From positions 3,596,001 to 3,660,000 of the forward strand of contig NC_013892.1 of NCBI RefSeq assembly GCF_000027225.1: 64,000 bases of DNA, written 5' to 3'. Shown piece after piece: positions 30,653 to 39,272 of this stretch (position 1 is its first letter; each line of letters starts with the position of its first letter). Origin of the DNA: Xenorhabdus bovienii SS-2004 (GTDB taxonomy: Bacteria > Pseudomonadota > Gammaproteobacteria > Enterobacterales > Enterobacteriaceae). The position numbers and the translations under genes are program-made. The notes beneath the pieces were generated by a model, which made no database searches, was not told the origin of the DNA, and saw only the letters and a program-made list of their open reading frames with translations.

Positions 30653-31963
30653 CTACGCCTGAGCGTCGGCGAGTTTTTTGGCCTGCTGCTGCTCTTCTGC
30701 CAAAAGCTGTTTTTCATATACTTTGAAGAAGGGATACCAAATCAGCAGATCAATCACCATCAACAGCCCAACCAATACGACCGCACGGTAATCCCACGCG
30801 GCGGAAATCAGCGCCCCCACCGGCGCGGGCGCTGTCCACGGCGCAATCGCGATCATCTTCTGCACCAGATCCAAATGCAGTGCACCATAGGCCAAGACTG
30901 CATTAATCAGCGGCACAACCAACAACGGGATCAATAACGTCGGATTCATCACCACCGGAGAGCCGAACAGCAACGGTTCATTGATATTGAACATGGCGGG
31001 TACAACACTCAGTTTGCCAATGGTTTTCAGGTGAATTGAGCGGCTGCGCAGATAGAGGAATGCCAATACCAGCGTAGAACCCGAGCCGCCGATACAGACG
31101 TAAAAAGACCAATAAGGTGCGGTCAGGATTTGAGTCGTTGCCATTCCCTGTGTCATCAAGGCGGCATTAGCGGCGATATTCGCCATAAAAATGGGATTCA
31201 GCAGCCCAGTGACGATATTGTCGCCATGAATACCGGCGAACCACAATAAATTGGCAATCAACACCACCAGCATAACAGCGGGCAACGTATCCCCGATCGC
31301 AATCAGGGGTTCGAATATCTGCATGACAGCCGCAGGCAGCAGTAAATTAAATTCGTTTTGCAGCAGCAGGCTGACGGGATAAACCGTCAGCAAAATACCA
31401 ACCACGGGGTACAGTAGTTCAAAAGAGCGGGCAATGGCAGGTGGAACCTGTGATGGCATCTTGATAGAAATGTTGTACTTTTTCAGCAACCGGATTAATT
31501 CCACCGACCAAATCGCACAGATCAGCGCCGTAAATACTCCGGTTCCTCCCAGAAAATCGAGCGGCATTTTGTTATCAACCTGCGGAGCTGCTGCCAACAG
31601 AAACGCCATCAATGACAGTAAGGCTGATGTCAGTCCATCCAGTCCATAAGATTTCGCCAGACTATAAGCCGTACCAATGGAGACAAACACACTCATCAAT
31701 CCCATCGTCATAAAGAAAGGCATAGTGATGGTTTGCCAATGCGCTTTGGCGAATTCCAGCCAAGCCTGACCCAAGAAAGAGGTGGTTTGGGCATCAAATG
31801 GCGGATTTGCCACAATCAGCATAATACTGCCAATAATCAGAAAGGGCATGGCCGAGATAAAACCATCACGTATCGCAATAATATGCCGTTGGCTACCGAT
31901 CCGTCCGGCAATGGGCGCAATATGATTTTCTACAATACGCGTTAAGGAAGTATAAAAACTCAT
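30653..31963 (-). CDS. PTS cellobiose-type IIC permease
   Basis: 436 residues with about ten membrane segments; EIIC of the lactose/cellobiose family (PF02378). The start MSFYTSLTRIVENHIAPIAGR is preferred over an ATG four codons upstream because a GGAG ribosome site lies at the right distance. Conserved regions include HIIAIRDGFISAMPFLIIGS near the N-terminus and FNINEPLLFGSPVVMNPTLL, the sugar-binding motif of the family. It transports and, with IIB, phosphorylates a beta-glucoside. Confidence 0.92.
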   Translation of the reverse strand: MSFYTSLTRIVENHIAPIAGRIGSQRHIIAIRDGFISAMPFLIIGSIMLIVANPPFDAQTTSFLGQAWLEFAKAHWQTITMPFFMTMGLMSVFVSIGTAYSLAKSYGLDGLTSALLSLMAFLLAAAPQVDNKMPLDFLGGTGVFTALICAIWSVELIRLLKKYNISIKMPSQVPPAIARSFELLYPVVGILLTVYPVSLLLQNEFNLLLPAAVMQIFEPLIAIGDTLPAVMLVVLIANLLWFAGIHGDNIVTGLLNPIFMANIAANAALMTQGMATTQILTAPYWSFYVCIGGSGSTLVLAFLYLRSRSIHLKTIGKLSVVPAMFNINEPLLFGSPVVMNPTLLIPLLVVPLINAVLAYGALHLDLVQKMIAIAPWTAPAPVGALISAAWDYRAVVLVGLLMVIDLLIWYPFFKVYEKQLLAEEQQQAKKLADAQA

Positions 31964-31990
31964 AATCCACTCCATCTGATGATGAACAGG

Positions 31991-32296
31991 TTATTCCAGC
32001 AGACTTAAGGCGTGATCCAGTACCTTATCACCACGTAAGGCGCCGTAATCCATCATCTCAATCAAGCTGATAGGTTTACCCAGTGGCTCAGCAAGAGCGG
32101 TAAATCGAGGCAGTTCATACTTGATTTGCGGCCCCAGTAAAATCACATCGGCTTCATTGATATACATTTCCAACTCCAATGCGGGCACTGCTTTAATGGC
32201 TACCTCCAGTTCCCTTCTTTCCGCTTCCGCCTGCATACGCTGCACCAACATGCTGGTAGACATCCCCGCCGCACAACACAATAGAATGGTTTTCAT
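31991..32296 (-). CDS. PTS cellobiose-type IIB component
   Basis: 101 residues. The phosphorylated cysteine is Cys7 or Cys8 in LLCCAAGMSTSMLVQRM, the P-loop-like signature of cellobiose/chitobiose IIB. It is the first gene of the IIB-IIC-IIA-GH4-LacI operon, with short gaps of 11-46 bp between genes. An operator palindrome lies 50 bases upstream of its start. Confidence 0.92.
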   Translation of the reverse strand: MKTILLCCAAGMSTSMLVQRMQAEAERRELEVAIKAVPALELEMYINEADVILLGPQIKYELPRFTALAEPLGKPISLIEMMDYGALRGDKVLDHALSLLE

Positions 32297-32346
32297 GATT
32301 TTGTTCTCTTTGCTGTTGTCTATTATGATTTCGTCTAATTCGAAGA

Positions 32347-32360
32347 TGAGAGCGCTCTCA
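32347..32360 (-). promoter_or_regulatory. LacI-type operator TGAGAGCGCTCTCA
   Basis: A perfect 14-bp palindrome with the central CG step typical of LacI-family sites. It lies 50 bases upstream of the IIB start and closely resembles the CelR operator core known from cellulose-degrading actinobacteria. Probably the site of the LacI regulator at the end of the same operon. Confidence 0.75.
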
Positions 32361-32520
32361 TTTTGGTTAAGGCTAACAGGTTATTTTTCCGTTGCTGCGA
32401 TAAGGTTCGCATAATAGATAAGCAATAGTTTAGAAAATGGGCAAAATGCGAGCAATGTTACAAATGATCGGTATGGTAAAAAATACGGCAGGAATTTGGC
32501 TGATTTAGGTGGTTAAAAAA

Positions 32521-32575
32521 TGGTAGAATTTTGAAGGTCAAAAAACATTTTATAAAACAGATAGATGAAATTAGA
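32521..32575 (+). promoter_or_regulatory. Leader of CRISPR array 2
   Basis: Contains TGGTAGAATTTT at 32521-32532, 43 bases before the first repeat, and ATAAAACAGATAG followed by AAATTAGA abutting the first repeat. Both match the leaders of arrays 1 and 3. It lies about 160 bases from the divergent PTS operon operator. Confidence 0.85.
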
Positions 32576-32909
32576 GTGTTCCCCGTAGGTACGGGGATAA
32601 ACCGACACAAATGAGTATCGATTTAGTGCATGCACAGTGTTCCCCGTAGGTACGGGGATAAACCGTCCCAGTTTTCTCTGATCCAATAGTCCTTGGTGTG
32701 TTCCCCGTAGGTACGGGGATAAACCGGCAGAACTGTCAAAGAAATGTAGCGCCATTCCGTGTTCCCCGTAGGTACGGGGATAAACCGCCTTGAGCGACAA
32801 ACATCCCATCTTTTATGGTGTGTTCCCCGTAGGTACGGGGATAAACCGTGCAGTTCCAGACTCTGGATGGCAGATTTCATGTGTTCCCCGTAGGTACGGG
32901 GATAAACCG
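32576..32909 (+). CRISPR. CRISPR array 2 (type I-E repeat, 6 repeats, 5 spacers)
   Basis: Six 29-bp repeats starting at 32576, 32637, 32698, 32759, 32820 and 32881, each reading GTGTTCCCCG...GATAAACCG on the plus strand, with 32-bp spacers. All six repeats are intact, so no degenerate trailer repeat marks the far end. It is oriented opposite to array 1, so the two leaders face each other across the sugar island. Confidence 0.98.
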
Positions 32910-33476
32910 GATTCATATACAGGTCTTAAGCACCAATGGCTTATTTTAGATACAAAAAAACTTCATTTATGATTTGATAATCGTCGCCAAACAAATCACC
33001 AAAATCACGGATGAAGCTGATGATTGCTGTAAAGCACCAATTAATACAACTCATTGATGAGGATTCTTTGCAAAAGATTAAGTTAAAAAAACAATTAATA
33101 ACCTATTATAAATATCTTATGGAATTTAAACATCACCTCGAACTTCTATATTTTTTGACTTTTAATTCTTTCTTTTTTATTAATATATTCTTAATTAAAT
33201 TTATTACAATTAATAAATTTAACAACATATTAATAATCTATTTTAACTAAAAATAATTTCTTGTTAATATTATATAATACACAAAGTGTTTGATGTATAA
33301 GTATAAAATACACTTTAACACCTCAAATACAAATGGCACAAAAAAGAAACTTATATAAAAAATAATAAAAAATTGCATGTATAATGCAAGGCATTTAATT
33401 TATTAATGTCAATGATTTATGTTATAGTCACTATGAAAATATTTTTTATTTAATTTCAAATAAATAAGGAGAAAAT
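32910..33476. other. AT-rich intergenic region after CRISPR array 2
   Basis: No gene can be supported. A 79-codon open frame (33011-33250) has low-complexity composition (runs of Ile, Phe, Asn, Leu) and no family resemblance. A possible -10 element TATAGT near 33424 could serve the TetR gene that begins at 33477. Confidence 0.4.
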
Positions 33477-34085
33477 ATGACACGAAAAAGAGGGAGACCT
33501 CTCAATTTTGACAAAGAGTTGGCTCTTAAAAAAGCCATGGATATTTTCTGGACTAAAGGATTCGAAGGAACCCAACTTGTAGATTTAACGGCAGTTATGG
33601 GAATTAATCCTCCGAGCTTCTATGCCGCTTTTGGAAGCAAATTCAATCTATTTTGTGAAGCTGTACAGCTTTATATTGAAACAGTAGGTAATAAAACAGT
33701 AAATGCACTAAATGATGCAAAGACAACGAAAGAAGGGCTTAAGGCCATGTTGGAAAACTCCATAATTAACGCATCTTCAAATGAAGCAGGTGGTTGCTTA
33801 ATGATAATGGGAGTAGTTAATAATCGTGCTGAAAATTACCCTGCCTGGGAGTATTTGAGAGAAGAACGTGCCAAAACCCTTACACTGATACAGTTACGTA
33901 TTGAACGCGGTATTATGGAAGGTGATTTGCCCAAAAATACTGACTCAAAAACATTGGCAGAATATTTTTTGGGAATTACACAAGCTATTTCATTTCAGGC
34001 TAGAGATGGTGTGTCTAAAAATACTTTACAGCGCCTGATTGAACCCGCTTTAGCCGCATTGCCCTCCCCCAAAACACTGGAGTAG
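33477..34085 (+). CDS. TetR/AcrR-family transcriptional regulator
   Basis: 202 residues. N-terminal helix-turn-helix: RGRPLNFDKELALKKAMDIF, then GTQLVDLTAVMGINPPSFYAAFGSKFNLF with the recognition helix PPSFYAAFG. The C-terminal domain fits TetR regulators of the PA0049/YxaF-like group (NEAGGCLMIMGVVN). A strong ribosome site AAGGAG precedes the ATG. It is followed on the same strand by an MFS exporter and a broken SDR gene; it probably controls them in response to a toxic small molecule. Confidence 0.88.
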   Translation: MTRKRGRPLNFDKELALKKAMDIFWTKGFEGTQLVDLTAVMGINPPSFYAAFGSKFNLFCEAVQLYIETVGNKTVNALNDAKTTKEGLKAMLENSIINASSNEAGGCLMIMGVVNNRAENYPAWEYLREERAKTLTLIQLRIERGIMEGDLPKNTDSKTLAEYFLGITQAISFQARDGVSKNTLQRLIEPALAALPSPKTLE

Positions 34086-34579
34086 AAAACATATATAACA
34101 GGTAACTTTCTCCTAAAGATAATTCATTGAGGGCTGTCTCTGTTCTAGTAACTTTATAATCCAATTTGGTATTGACAATAGTGGCTACCTAGGTAGCCAC
34201 TATTGTCATCATAAATCCCATCGCTTTACAGAACAATTACCATTGCAATATTAACAATAAGTAATATTTTCTGATAAATAAATTCAATATTAGTTATAGT
34301 ATATATACGGATGATTTATAGAACTTATTACAACAAGAAAAATATCGCCAAATTTCGTTTGAAAAACAATTTTATTGCCTATTTAAACGCAATATTTTAG
34401 CTAAATCCACAAGCCAGCCTCTCTTGGTTTTTTATCTCTTTTTGTAATTATGTAATCTAAATTACATAAATATCTTGACTCTATTTTGTAAGAAAGATAT
34501 TTATGTAGTGCTTATTACATAATTAAATCAAGATAGAACTTTATCTCGATGTTTACTGCTTAATAAAGGAAAAATATTT
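34086..34579. other. AT-rich intergenic region holding a perfect palindrome
   Basis: No gene seen. The only notable element is the 36-bp palindrome at 34173-34208 (listed separately). A ribosome site AAAGGAAAAA lies just before the MFS start. The rest is AT-rich with no recognisable promoter pair that I would defend. Confidence 0.4.
34173..34208. repeat. Perfect 36-bp palindrome
   Basis: The arm TGACAATAGTGGCTACCT is followed directly by its exact reverse complement, with no spacer, giving 18 paired positions. No T run follows on either strand, which argues against a simple terminator. It lies between a TetR gene and the MFS gene it probably regulates, so an operator role is possible; a cruciform or former recombination site are alternatives. 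Confidence 0.9.
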
Positions 34580-35779
34580 ATGCAAAATACATCTGCCACA
34601 GACAATAAAAGTGAAACATTGCCATTGGCTGTGTACATACTGGCATTCGGTATTTTTGCTTTGGTGACAAGCGAATTTCAAGTAGCAGGTATGATACCTG
34701 TTATGGCAAGTGATCTTGGTGTTTCTATTTCACAAATTGGTTATCTGGTATCTTTGTATGCACTAGCAATGGCGGTTGGAGGTCCATTGCTAACCATAGG
34801 ACTATTAAAAATACCACCTAAATTCGCACTTATAATTCTTTACGTGATATTTACCATTGGTGAGGTTTTAGGAGCTATAGCGAGTTCGTATCACTTTCTT
34901 GTAGTAGCGAGGCTTATTACTGGTGCTGCATCTGGGGCTTTTTATGGAGTAGCGATAGCAATCTGTGTTGAAATTGTATCAGAACATAAAAGAGGTTGGG
35001 CAATTTCTATTGTACTAGCTGGGATTATGGCAGGGACAATACTAGGTTTGCCAATGGCCAATTTGATTGGAACACATTTTGGTTGGAGAGAGAGCTTCTG
35101 GGTTGTAAGCGTTTTAGTTGTGCTTGGTTTAATTGTCAGCATATTATGGATCCCAAGCCTTCCAAAGCAGCAGGAAATTAGCCTAAAAAGTGAATTAATC
35201 GCTCTAAAGAGCCCTAGATTATGGGCTGTATTCTCTACAAGTTTATTAATAATCGGCGCTACATTTTCTGCATTCACTTATTTCATACCTATACTGAAAA
35301 ACATTACTGGCTATAGTGATGGTGCTGTCGCTGTACTCCTGACTGTTTATGGGATAGCAACTATGTTAGGTAATATCGTTGTTGGAAAATTAGCAGATCG
35401 CCATACGATAACTATTCTGGCTGTTGGACTTGCCTTACTGACAATTTTCCTTGCCTTATTTGCTATTTTTGCTGAGAACAAATTAATCTCTGTTCTGTCC
35501 TTAATAGGTATTGGTTTAGTTGGTGTAACAATGAATCCGGCTATGGTTACACGAGTCATCAGAACTGCTAATGGTCGTCCTCTGGTAAACACTATTCACA
35601 GTTCTGTAATTACACTAGGCATTGTCATTGGAGCATTTCTTGGTGGTTTAGGTATTAGCTTTGATCTTGGTTTAACATCTCCAATGTGGGTTGGCTTTTT
35701 CATGGCTATAGTCGGTTTCACAACGCTAATTCCAGATTTGCAGTTATACCACCGTGAACGAGTAAAACTGAACAGCTAA
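34580..35779 (+). CDS. MFS exporter, DHA1 drug-efflux type (AraJ/YdhP-like)
   Basis: 399 residues with twelve predicted membrane helices. Inner-membrane proton-driven exporter of the major facilitator superfamily. Family features: TSEFQVAGMIPVMASDLGVS in helix 1 and its loop, ARLITGAASGAFYGVAIAI in helices 4-5, and a second-half loop VGKLADRHTI. It follows a TetR gene and precedes an SDR remnant, an arrangement seen in resistance or detoxification loci. Substrate unknown. Confidence 0.88.
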   Translation: MQNTSATDNKSETLPLAVYILAFGIFALVTSEFQVAGMIPVMASDLGVSISQIGYLVSLYALAMAVGGPLLTIGLLKIPPKFALIILYVIFTIGEVLGAIASSYHFLVVARLITGAASGAFYGVAIAICVEIVSEHKRGWAISIVLAGIMAGTILGLPMANLIGTHFGWRESFWVVSVLVVLGLIVSILWIPSLPKQQEISLKSELIALKSPRLWAVFSTSLLIIGATFSAFTYFIPILKNITGYSDGAVAVLLTVYGIATMLGNIVVGKLADRHTITILAVGLALLTIFLALFAIFAENKLISVLSLIGIGLVGVTMNPAMVTRVIRTANGRPLVNTIHSSVITLGIVIGAFLGGLGISFDLGLTSPMWVGFFMAIVGFTTLIPDLQLYHRERVKLNS

Positions 35780-35800
35780 AATACATTTAAAGGAAAATTC

Positions 35801-36172
35801 ATGTCTAATCTTTCTGGAAAAAGTCCCTTTAGATGTAGTTAATCAAACTATCATGGTGATTATTCGGGGTTCTTATCTCTTTGCTCAAGAGGTAGCTTCC
35901 TATATTTCTGACAATGGGAGAATAATGAATATAGGAAGCTGTTTAGGTGAGCGAATGCCCGCGGCTGGGCTTACTTTATACGCAATGAGTAAATCAGCAA
36001 TAGTTGGCCTTACCCAAAGGATTAGCGTGTGATTTAGCGTATAAAAAAGTAACTGTTAATCAGATATTTCCAGGGTCTGTGGGCACTGACTTAAATCCAG
36101 CAGATGAACCTAATGCAGATTTTTTTCGTGAATTAACAGCTTTAATAACAGTATGGTACAACCAATAACATA
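35801..36172 (+). pseudogene. Short-chain dehydrogenase/reductase, 5' part (degraded)
   Basis: Starts MSNLSGK behind the ribosome site AAAGGAAAA, then jumps to mid-protein sequence, so the Rossmann nucleotide-binding part has been deleted. Recognisable remnants in shifting frames: SYLFAQEVASYISDNGRIMNIGS, YAMSKSAIVGLTQ (the SDR active-site YxxxK), and VNQIFPGSVGTDLNP. A frameshift lies near 36020. The frame ends at 36172, where an insertion with IS427-type ends begins; the 3' part of the gene resumes at 41030. The gene was probably co-transcribed with the MFS gene. Confidence 0.85.
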
Positions 36173-37092
36173 GGCTGTGTCCCTTAATTATATAATCGCC
36201 GGCAAAAGAGTCGAATACAGCCTAATTTCACCATGGACAAGTAGTTTCGTGCGGTTTTTTCGTAGCGTGTCGCAATACGCCGATTTCCTTTGAGAAAACC
36301 GAAACAGCGTTCGACAACATTGCGGTTACGATAAGTCAGCTTATCAAATTGTGTGCGACCATCTCCGCTTCCTTTTTCATTGATTTTATAAGGAATAACG
36401 CGCTTTATCCTCAATTTACGCAGATAACTGCGAAGTTTTCCGCCCGAATAGCCTTTATCGGCCAGCACAGCTTTGCCGCGCCGTTTCATGAAACCATTTT
36501 TGCGCTGTATTCCAATGCCGTCGAGCAAAGGGGTGGCCGATTGACTTTCGTGGGCTTGCCCCGCCGTCAACATCAGGTTGAGGGGAAACCCCTTTCCATC
36601 GGTGGCCAGGTGGATTTTGGTGCCATAACCACCGCATGAGCGACCCAGCGCATGAGCGTCAGCGATATCGGGATGTTTTTTTTCGCGCCTGCAGCATCTT
36701 TACTCGCGCGAATATTGCTGCCATCCAGACAAATTTCAGCCCAGTCAATCAAACCTTTTTCATCCAGAATGGACAGTAACCGATTAAATATCTTATTGAT
36801 AATGCCCGATTTTGACCAACGGTTAAGTCGGTTATAGACCGTTTTCCAAGGCCCATAACGTTCCGGTAAGTCGCGCCACGGTGCCCCTGAACATAGCACC
36901 CAGAACATCCCATTCATGACACGGCGGTGTTCAGCATGTGGACGTCCTGCTCGCTTTGAATGAATAGGGGGCAGGCAAGGTTCTATCAGTATCCATGCCT
37001 CATCAGGAATGTCGTAACGTGCCCTCATCTTTTTCCCGTATTGAAAACAGTTCAGATGATAATACTATCAATTTGCATTAAGGGACACGCCC
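36173..37092 (-). mobile_element. IS5-family (IS427-type) insertion sequence, left copy
   Basis: 920 bp with ends GGCTGTGTCCCTTAAT and GGGCGTGTCCCTTAAT in inverted orientation (two mismatches within these 16 bases), and TA on both flanks. It encodes a two-frame transposase on the minus strand. Its inside and outside flanks are both TA, the typical target of this group. Confidence 0.92.
36184..37028 (-). CDS. IS5-family transposase (two frames joined by -1 frameshift), left copy
   Basis: Frame A (36573-37028, 151 residues) begins MRARYDIPDEAWILIEPCLPP and holds the first DDE Asp in CLDGSNIRAS. At a run of eight A (T8 on the plus strand, 36676-36683) a -1 slip joins it to frame B, giving HPDIADAHALGRSCGGYG then LMLTAGQAHES, the second Asp in VLADKGYSGG and the Glu in VVERCFGFLKGNRRI. 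The fused protein of about 280 residues is the expected active transposase. Translation is identical to that of the right copy. Confidence 0.9.
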
Positions 37093-37094
37093 TA

Positions 37095-37404
37095 ATATAA
37101 TTATATTGAAGTAAAAATAATAAGTAACATTCCTATCTATACATATCGTTATTAAAGATGCTTGATTTATACTTAAAATCCCATAATGCTAACGGATATG
37201 AAAATTCATCTGACTAAAGTACAAAAACAATCAGGGCGAGATGCATGAACGTTTTTTAAGCTTAAGTAGTATGTAATAAAACCTAACATTATCCAATTAT
37301 CATTCAATTTGGTTTTGTTAAAATATCAAGGAGTGTTTTACTTGAATGAATTGATTAGACATTAGCCTTTTATACTCTAACCCTGCAAAAAATCCCTTGA
37401 ATTG
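37095..37404. other. Gene-free AT-rich segment inside the composite element
   Basis: Flanks the left IS copy. No open frame, RNA gene or clear regulatory site was found here; composition is AT-rich, unlike the cargo remnants that follow. Confidence 0.4.
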
Positions 37405-37608
37405 ATGCATGATACGACCCGTGATAAACGAGTACGTAATCGCATCAAGTCCGTCCTTTTGGCTTCGGAAAGCTGGACTGAAATAATTGCCCAGGCTTTA
37501 CGGATTCATGAAACCACAGTAAATCGTCATATGAAAGATTATCTTAACCAAGAAAATCTCACCCCTGAAAATGGGAGGATTACCATCCCACTCAGGTCAC
37601 AAAATTAA
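37405..37608 (+). pseudogene. IS630-family transposase, N-terminal fragment
   Basis: 67 codons: MHDTTRDKRVRNRIKSVLLA, then IIAQALRIHETTVNRHMKDYL, the helix-turn-helix of IS630-type transposases. The frame stops after IPLRSQN and none of the DDE catalytic region follows, so this is a remnant. A TTG one codon upstream is an equally possible start. Confidence 0.7.
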
Positions 37609-37672
37609 ACTTGAGCTACAGCTGGATACGGGCTGGGCAAACAAAGATAATCGGAACCACCGCAAGCCGCAC

Positions 37673-38384
37673 CCGTCTAAACATCATGGTGCCCCTCAAT
37701 TTACAGCACATTGAGGAGACTATTATTCGGGAATAGGCAAGCTGGGAGCACACTGGGATGCGGCCGACCAAACCTGGTATATCGACAGCAGTTTTGATCC
37801 GGAGCCATTTATGCAATGGCTGCCGTTCTACAATGTGCATGCGGAATACTGGTATCTCGCGCAAACCCGGACAGTCTGTCCGCACTGTCATGAAACCACC
37901 ACCGTCACCGCGTTTATGCTTCCTGTCGGACACCAGCTACTGGAAGCGGATAACGGCGATGAGCCCAGCACGGAAGTTGACTACACAGAGTAGGACAGCC
38001 CGGCGTTTTTGTTTTATATCGCCGATATTCCCACTCTCGTGCGTAGCGTGCTGCCCGGTTTTCACCACACTCTGCGCAAAGCCGTCCGTCAGCCAGCGGC
38101 TGCACCGACAGCACTGGATAAACCACTGTGAACATTGTGGCGCTCAGCAGGATGATACCGAACTGTTTGCAGAAGTCGGCGGCGCGTTTTTTCCTGCGTC
38201 CAGAGAGCAAGCGGCGACTATTCAGCTACACCGGATTGATCAGCCATTCGTGGGGTATTGTGAAGATATTTCGCACCATCACGACCGTTTTGATCCGAAG
38301 CAGGATTACCATCTCTGTAATGCGTGTGATTGGTTTGCATCCATGACACTGATTATCAACAATCAATCAACATCTCGTCATTAA
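37673..38384 (+). pseudogene. DUF5710-domain / zinc-finger mobile-element protein, decayed
   Basis: Fragments in several frames add up to one protein: RLNIMVPL, then IGKLGAHWDAADQTWYIDSSFDPEPF (DUF5710-like, the K-x-LGA-x-WD signature), a zinc motif VCPHCHETTTV, a stop at 37993, DSPAFLFYIADIPTLVRSVLPG, and a last part CEHCGAQQDDTELFAEVGGAFFP ending near 38384. At least one internal stop and two shifts are present. Such proteins are common on plasmids and integrative conjugative elements, so the cargo probably came from one. Confidence 0.65.
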
Positions 38385-38571
38385 TTCCGGGAATTACGAG
38401 CAAGAGAATTCCTGAGCACAAGGAATTTTCTGAGGATAAATATGATAAAAGATACCTGTTGTCAGTTAACTAGCCGCTCAGGCGGCCTGTCTGCGAGCAC
38501 AGGCATCATACTTTTATTGATTTCTTTAATATATGACAGAAAGTTGACTTTGATTCTGCTTTAATTGGACA

Positions 38572-39183
38572 TCATGCCTCTGAAACTTCAGCCATACTGA
38601 AAATGTGGCGACCAATATCGTATGCAGCCTCCTCATAGGCATTTGTATCTTTTAACTCAGGATGAAGCAGTAATTCTGAAGTGATGACAGGGGCTCCACA
38701 ATAATCAAAAATGCCATGGTCAATCTGGGTTTTCATGGCGTCCCAAAAACCATGTTTTAAATAAGTTTCTCGGCCAGCAGCACCAATAGCAACCAGATGT
38801 ACTGGAAGGTGCTGAAGTTTTTTTTCCAGTCTGCCATCAGGATGCTCGTTATAAGCCCAACCATGACAAAACACCCTATCGATCCATCCTTTGAGTAAGG
38901 CCGGCATTGTCCACCAATAGACCGGATAAACCAAGACAAGCGCATCAGCCAAGGCAATTCGTGACTGCTCAGCAATCACATCAACCGGAGGTAAACTTTC
39001 TTTGTAAAAAGCCACAATATCCGATTCAGTAAATCTTGGATCAAATCCTTCTTTAGCAAGATCAGCAAGTTCGACACTATTTTCGGGATTTGATTGCGTG
39101 ATGCCATCAGCAATATATTGAGCCACATGACCACTGAGAGAGTCAGAAATAGGGTGTGAGATAACGATAAGTGCGTGCACCAA
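38572..39183 (-). CDS. NAD(P)H oxidoreductase, flavodoxin-like (NQO1/KefF family)
   Basis: 203 residues of the Flavodoxin_2 family (PF02525). The N-terminal ALIVISHPISDSLSGHVAQ binds the FMN/FAD phosphate; VLVYPVYWWTMPALLKGWIDRVF is the family core motif; HLVAIGAAGRETY follows. These enzymes reduce quinones or nitro compounds by two electrons with NAD(P)H. The gene is divergent from a TetR gene with an operator-like palindrome between them, so it is probably induced by an electrophile or quinone. It appears intact, and is the most plausible functional cargo of the composite element. Confidence 0.9.
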   Translation of the reverse strand: MVHALIVISHPISDSLSGHVAQYIADGITQSNPENSVELADLAKEGFDPRFTESDIVAFYKESLPPVDVIAEQSRIALADALVLVYPVYWWTMPALLKGWIDRVFCHGWAYNEHPDGRLEKKLQHLPVHLVAIGAAGRETYLKHGFWDAMKTQIDHGIFDYCGAPVITSELLLHPELKDTNAYEEAAYDIGRHIFSMAEVSEA

Positions 39184-39226
39184 ATGTTTCCTTCTTGATT
39201 ATGATAAAAGACAAGCGTAATCTATA

Positions 39227-39265
39227 TACTAAAAGTAGGTTACCATTAGTAAGTTACCTTTGGTA
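39227..39265. promoter_or_regulatory. Probable TetR operator between divergent genes
   Basis: A 39-bp imperfect inverted repeat: TACTAAAAGTAGGTTACCA against the reverse complement TACCAAAGGTAACTTACTA (14 of 19 positions match). It lies in the 89-bp gap between the oxidoreductase and TetR starts, the position expected for an autoregulatory operator. Confidence 0.65.
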
Positions 39266-39272
39266 TATAAAC

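Noticed and set aside
30625..30717. Longer N-terminus for the PTS IIA protein
   Set aside because: It overlaps the IIC coding region and has no family match; the MGSEQQ start fits better.
33011..33250. 79-codon open frame after CRISPR array 2
   Set aside because: AT-driven composition with runs of Ile, Phe and Asn, no ribosome site and no family resemblance.
36573..37028. Treating the two transposase frames as separate genes
   Set aside because: The A8 run and the continuous DDE motif set show they form one protein by frameshift.
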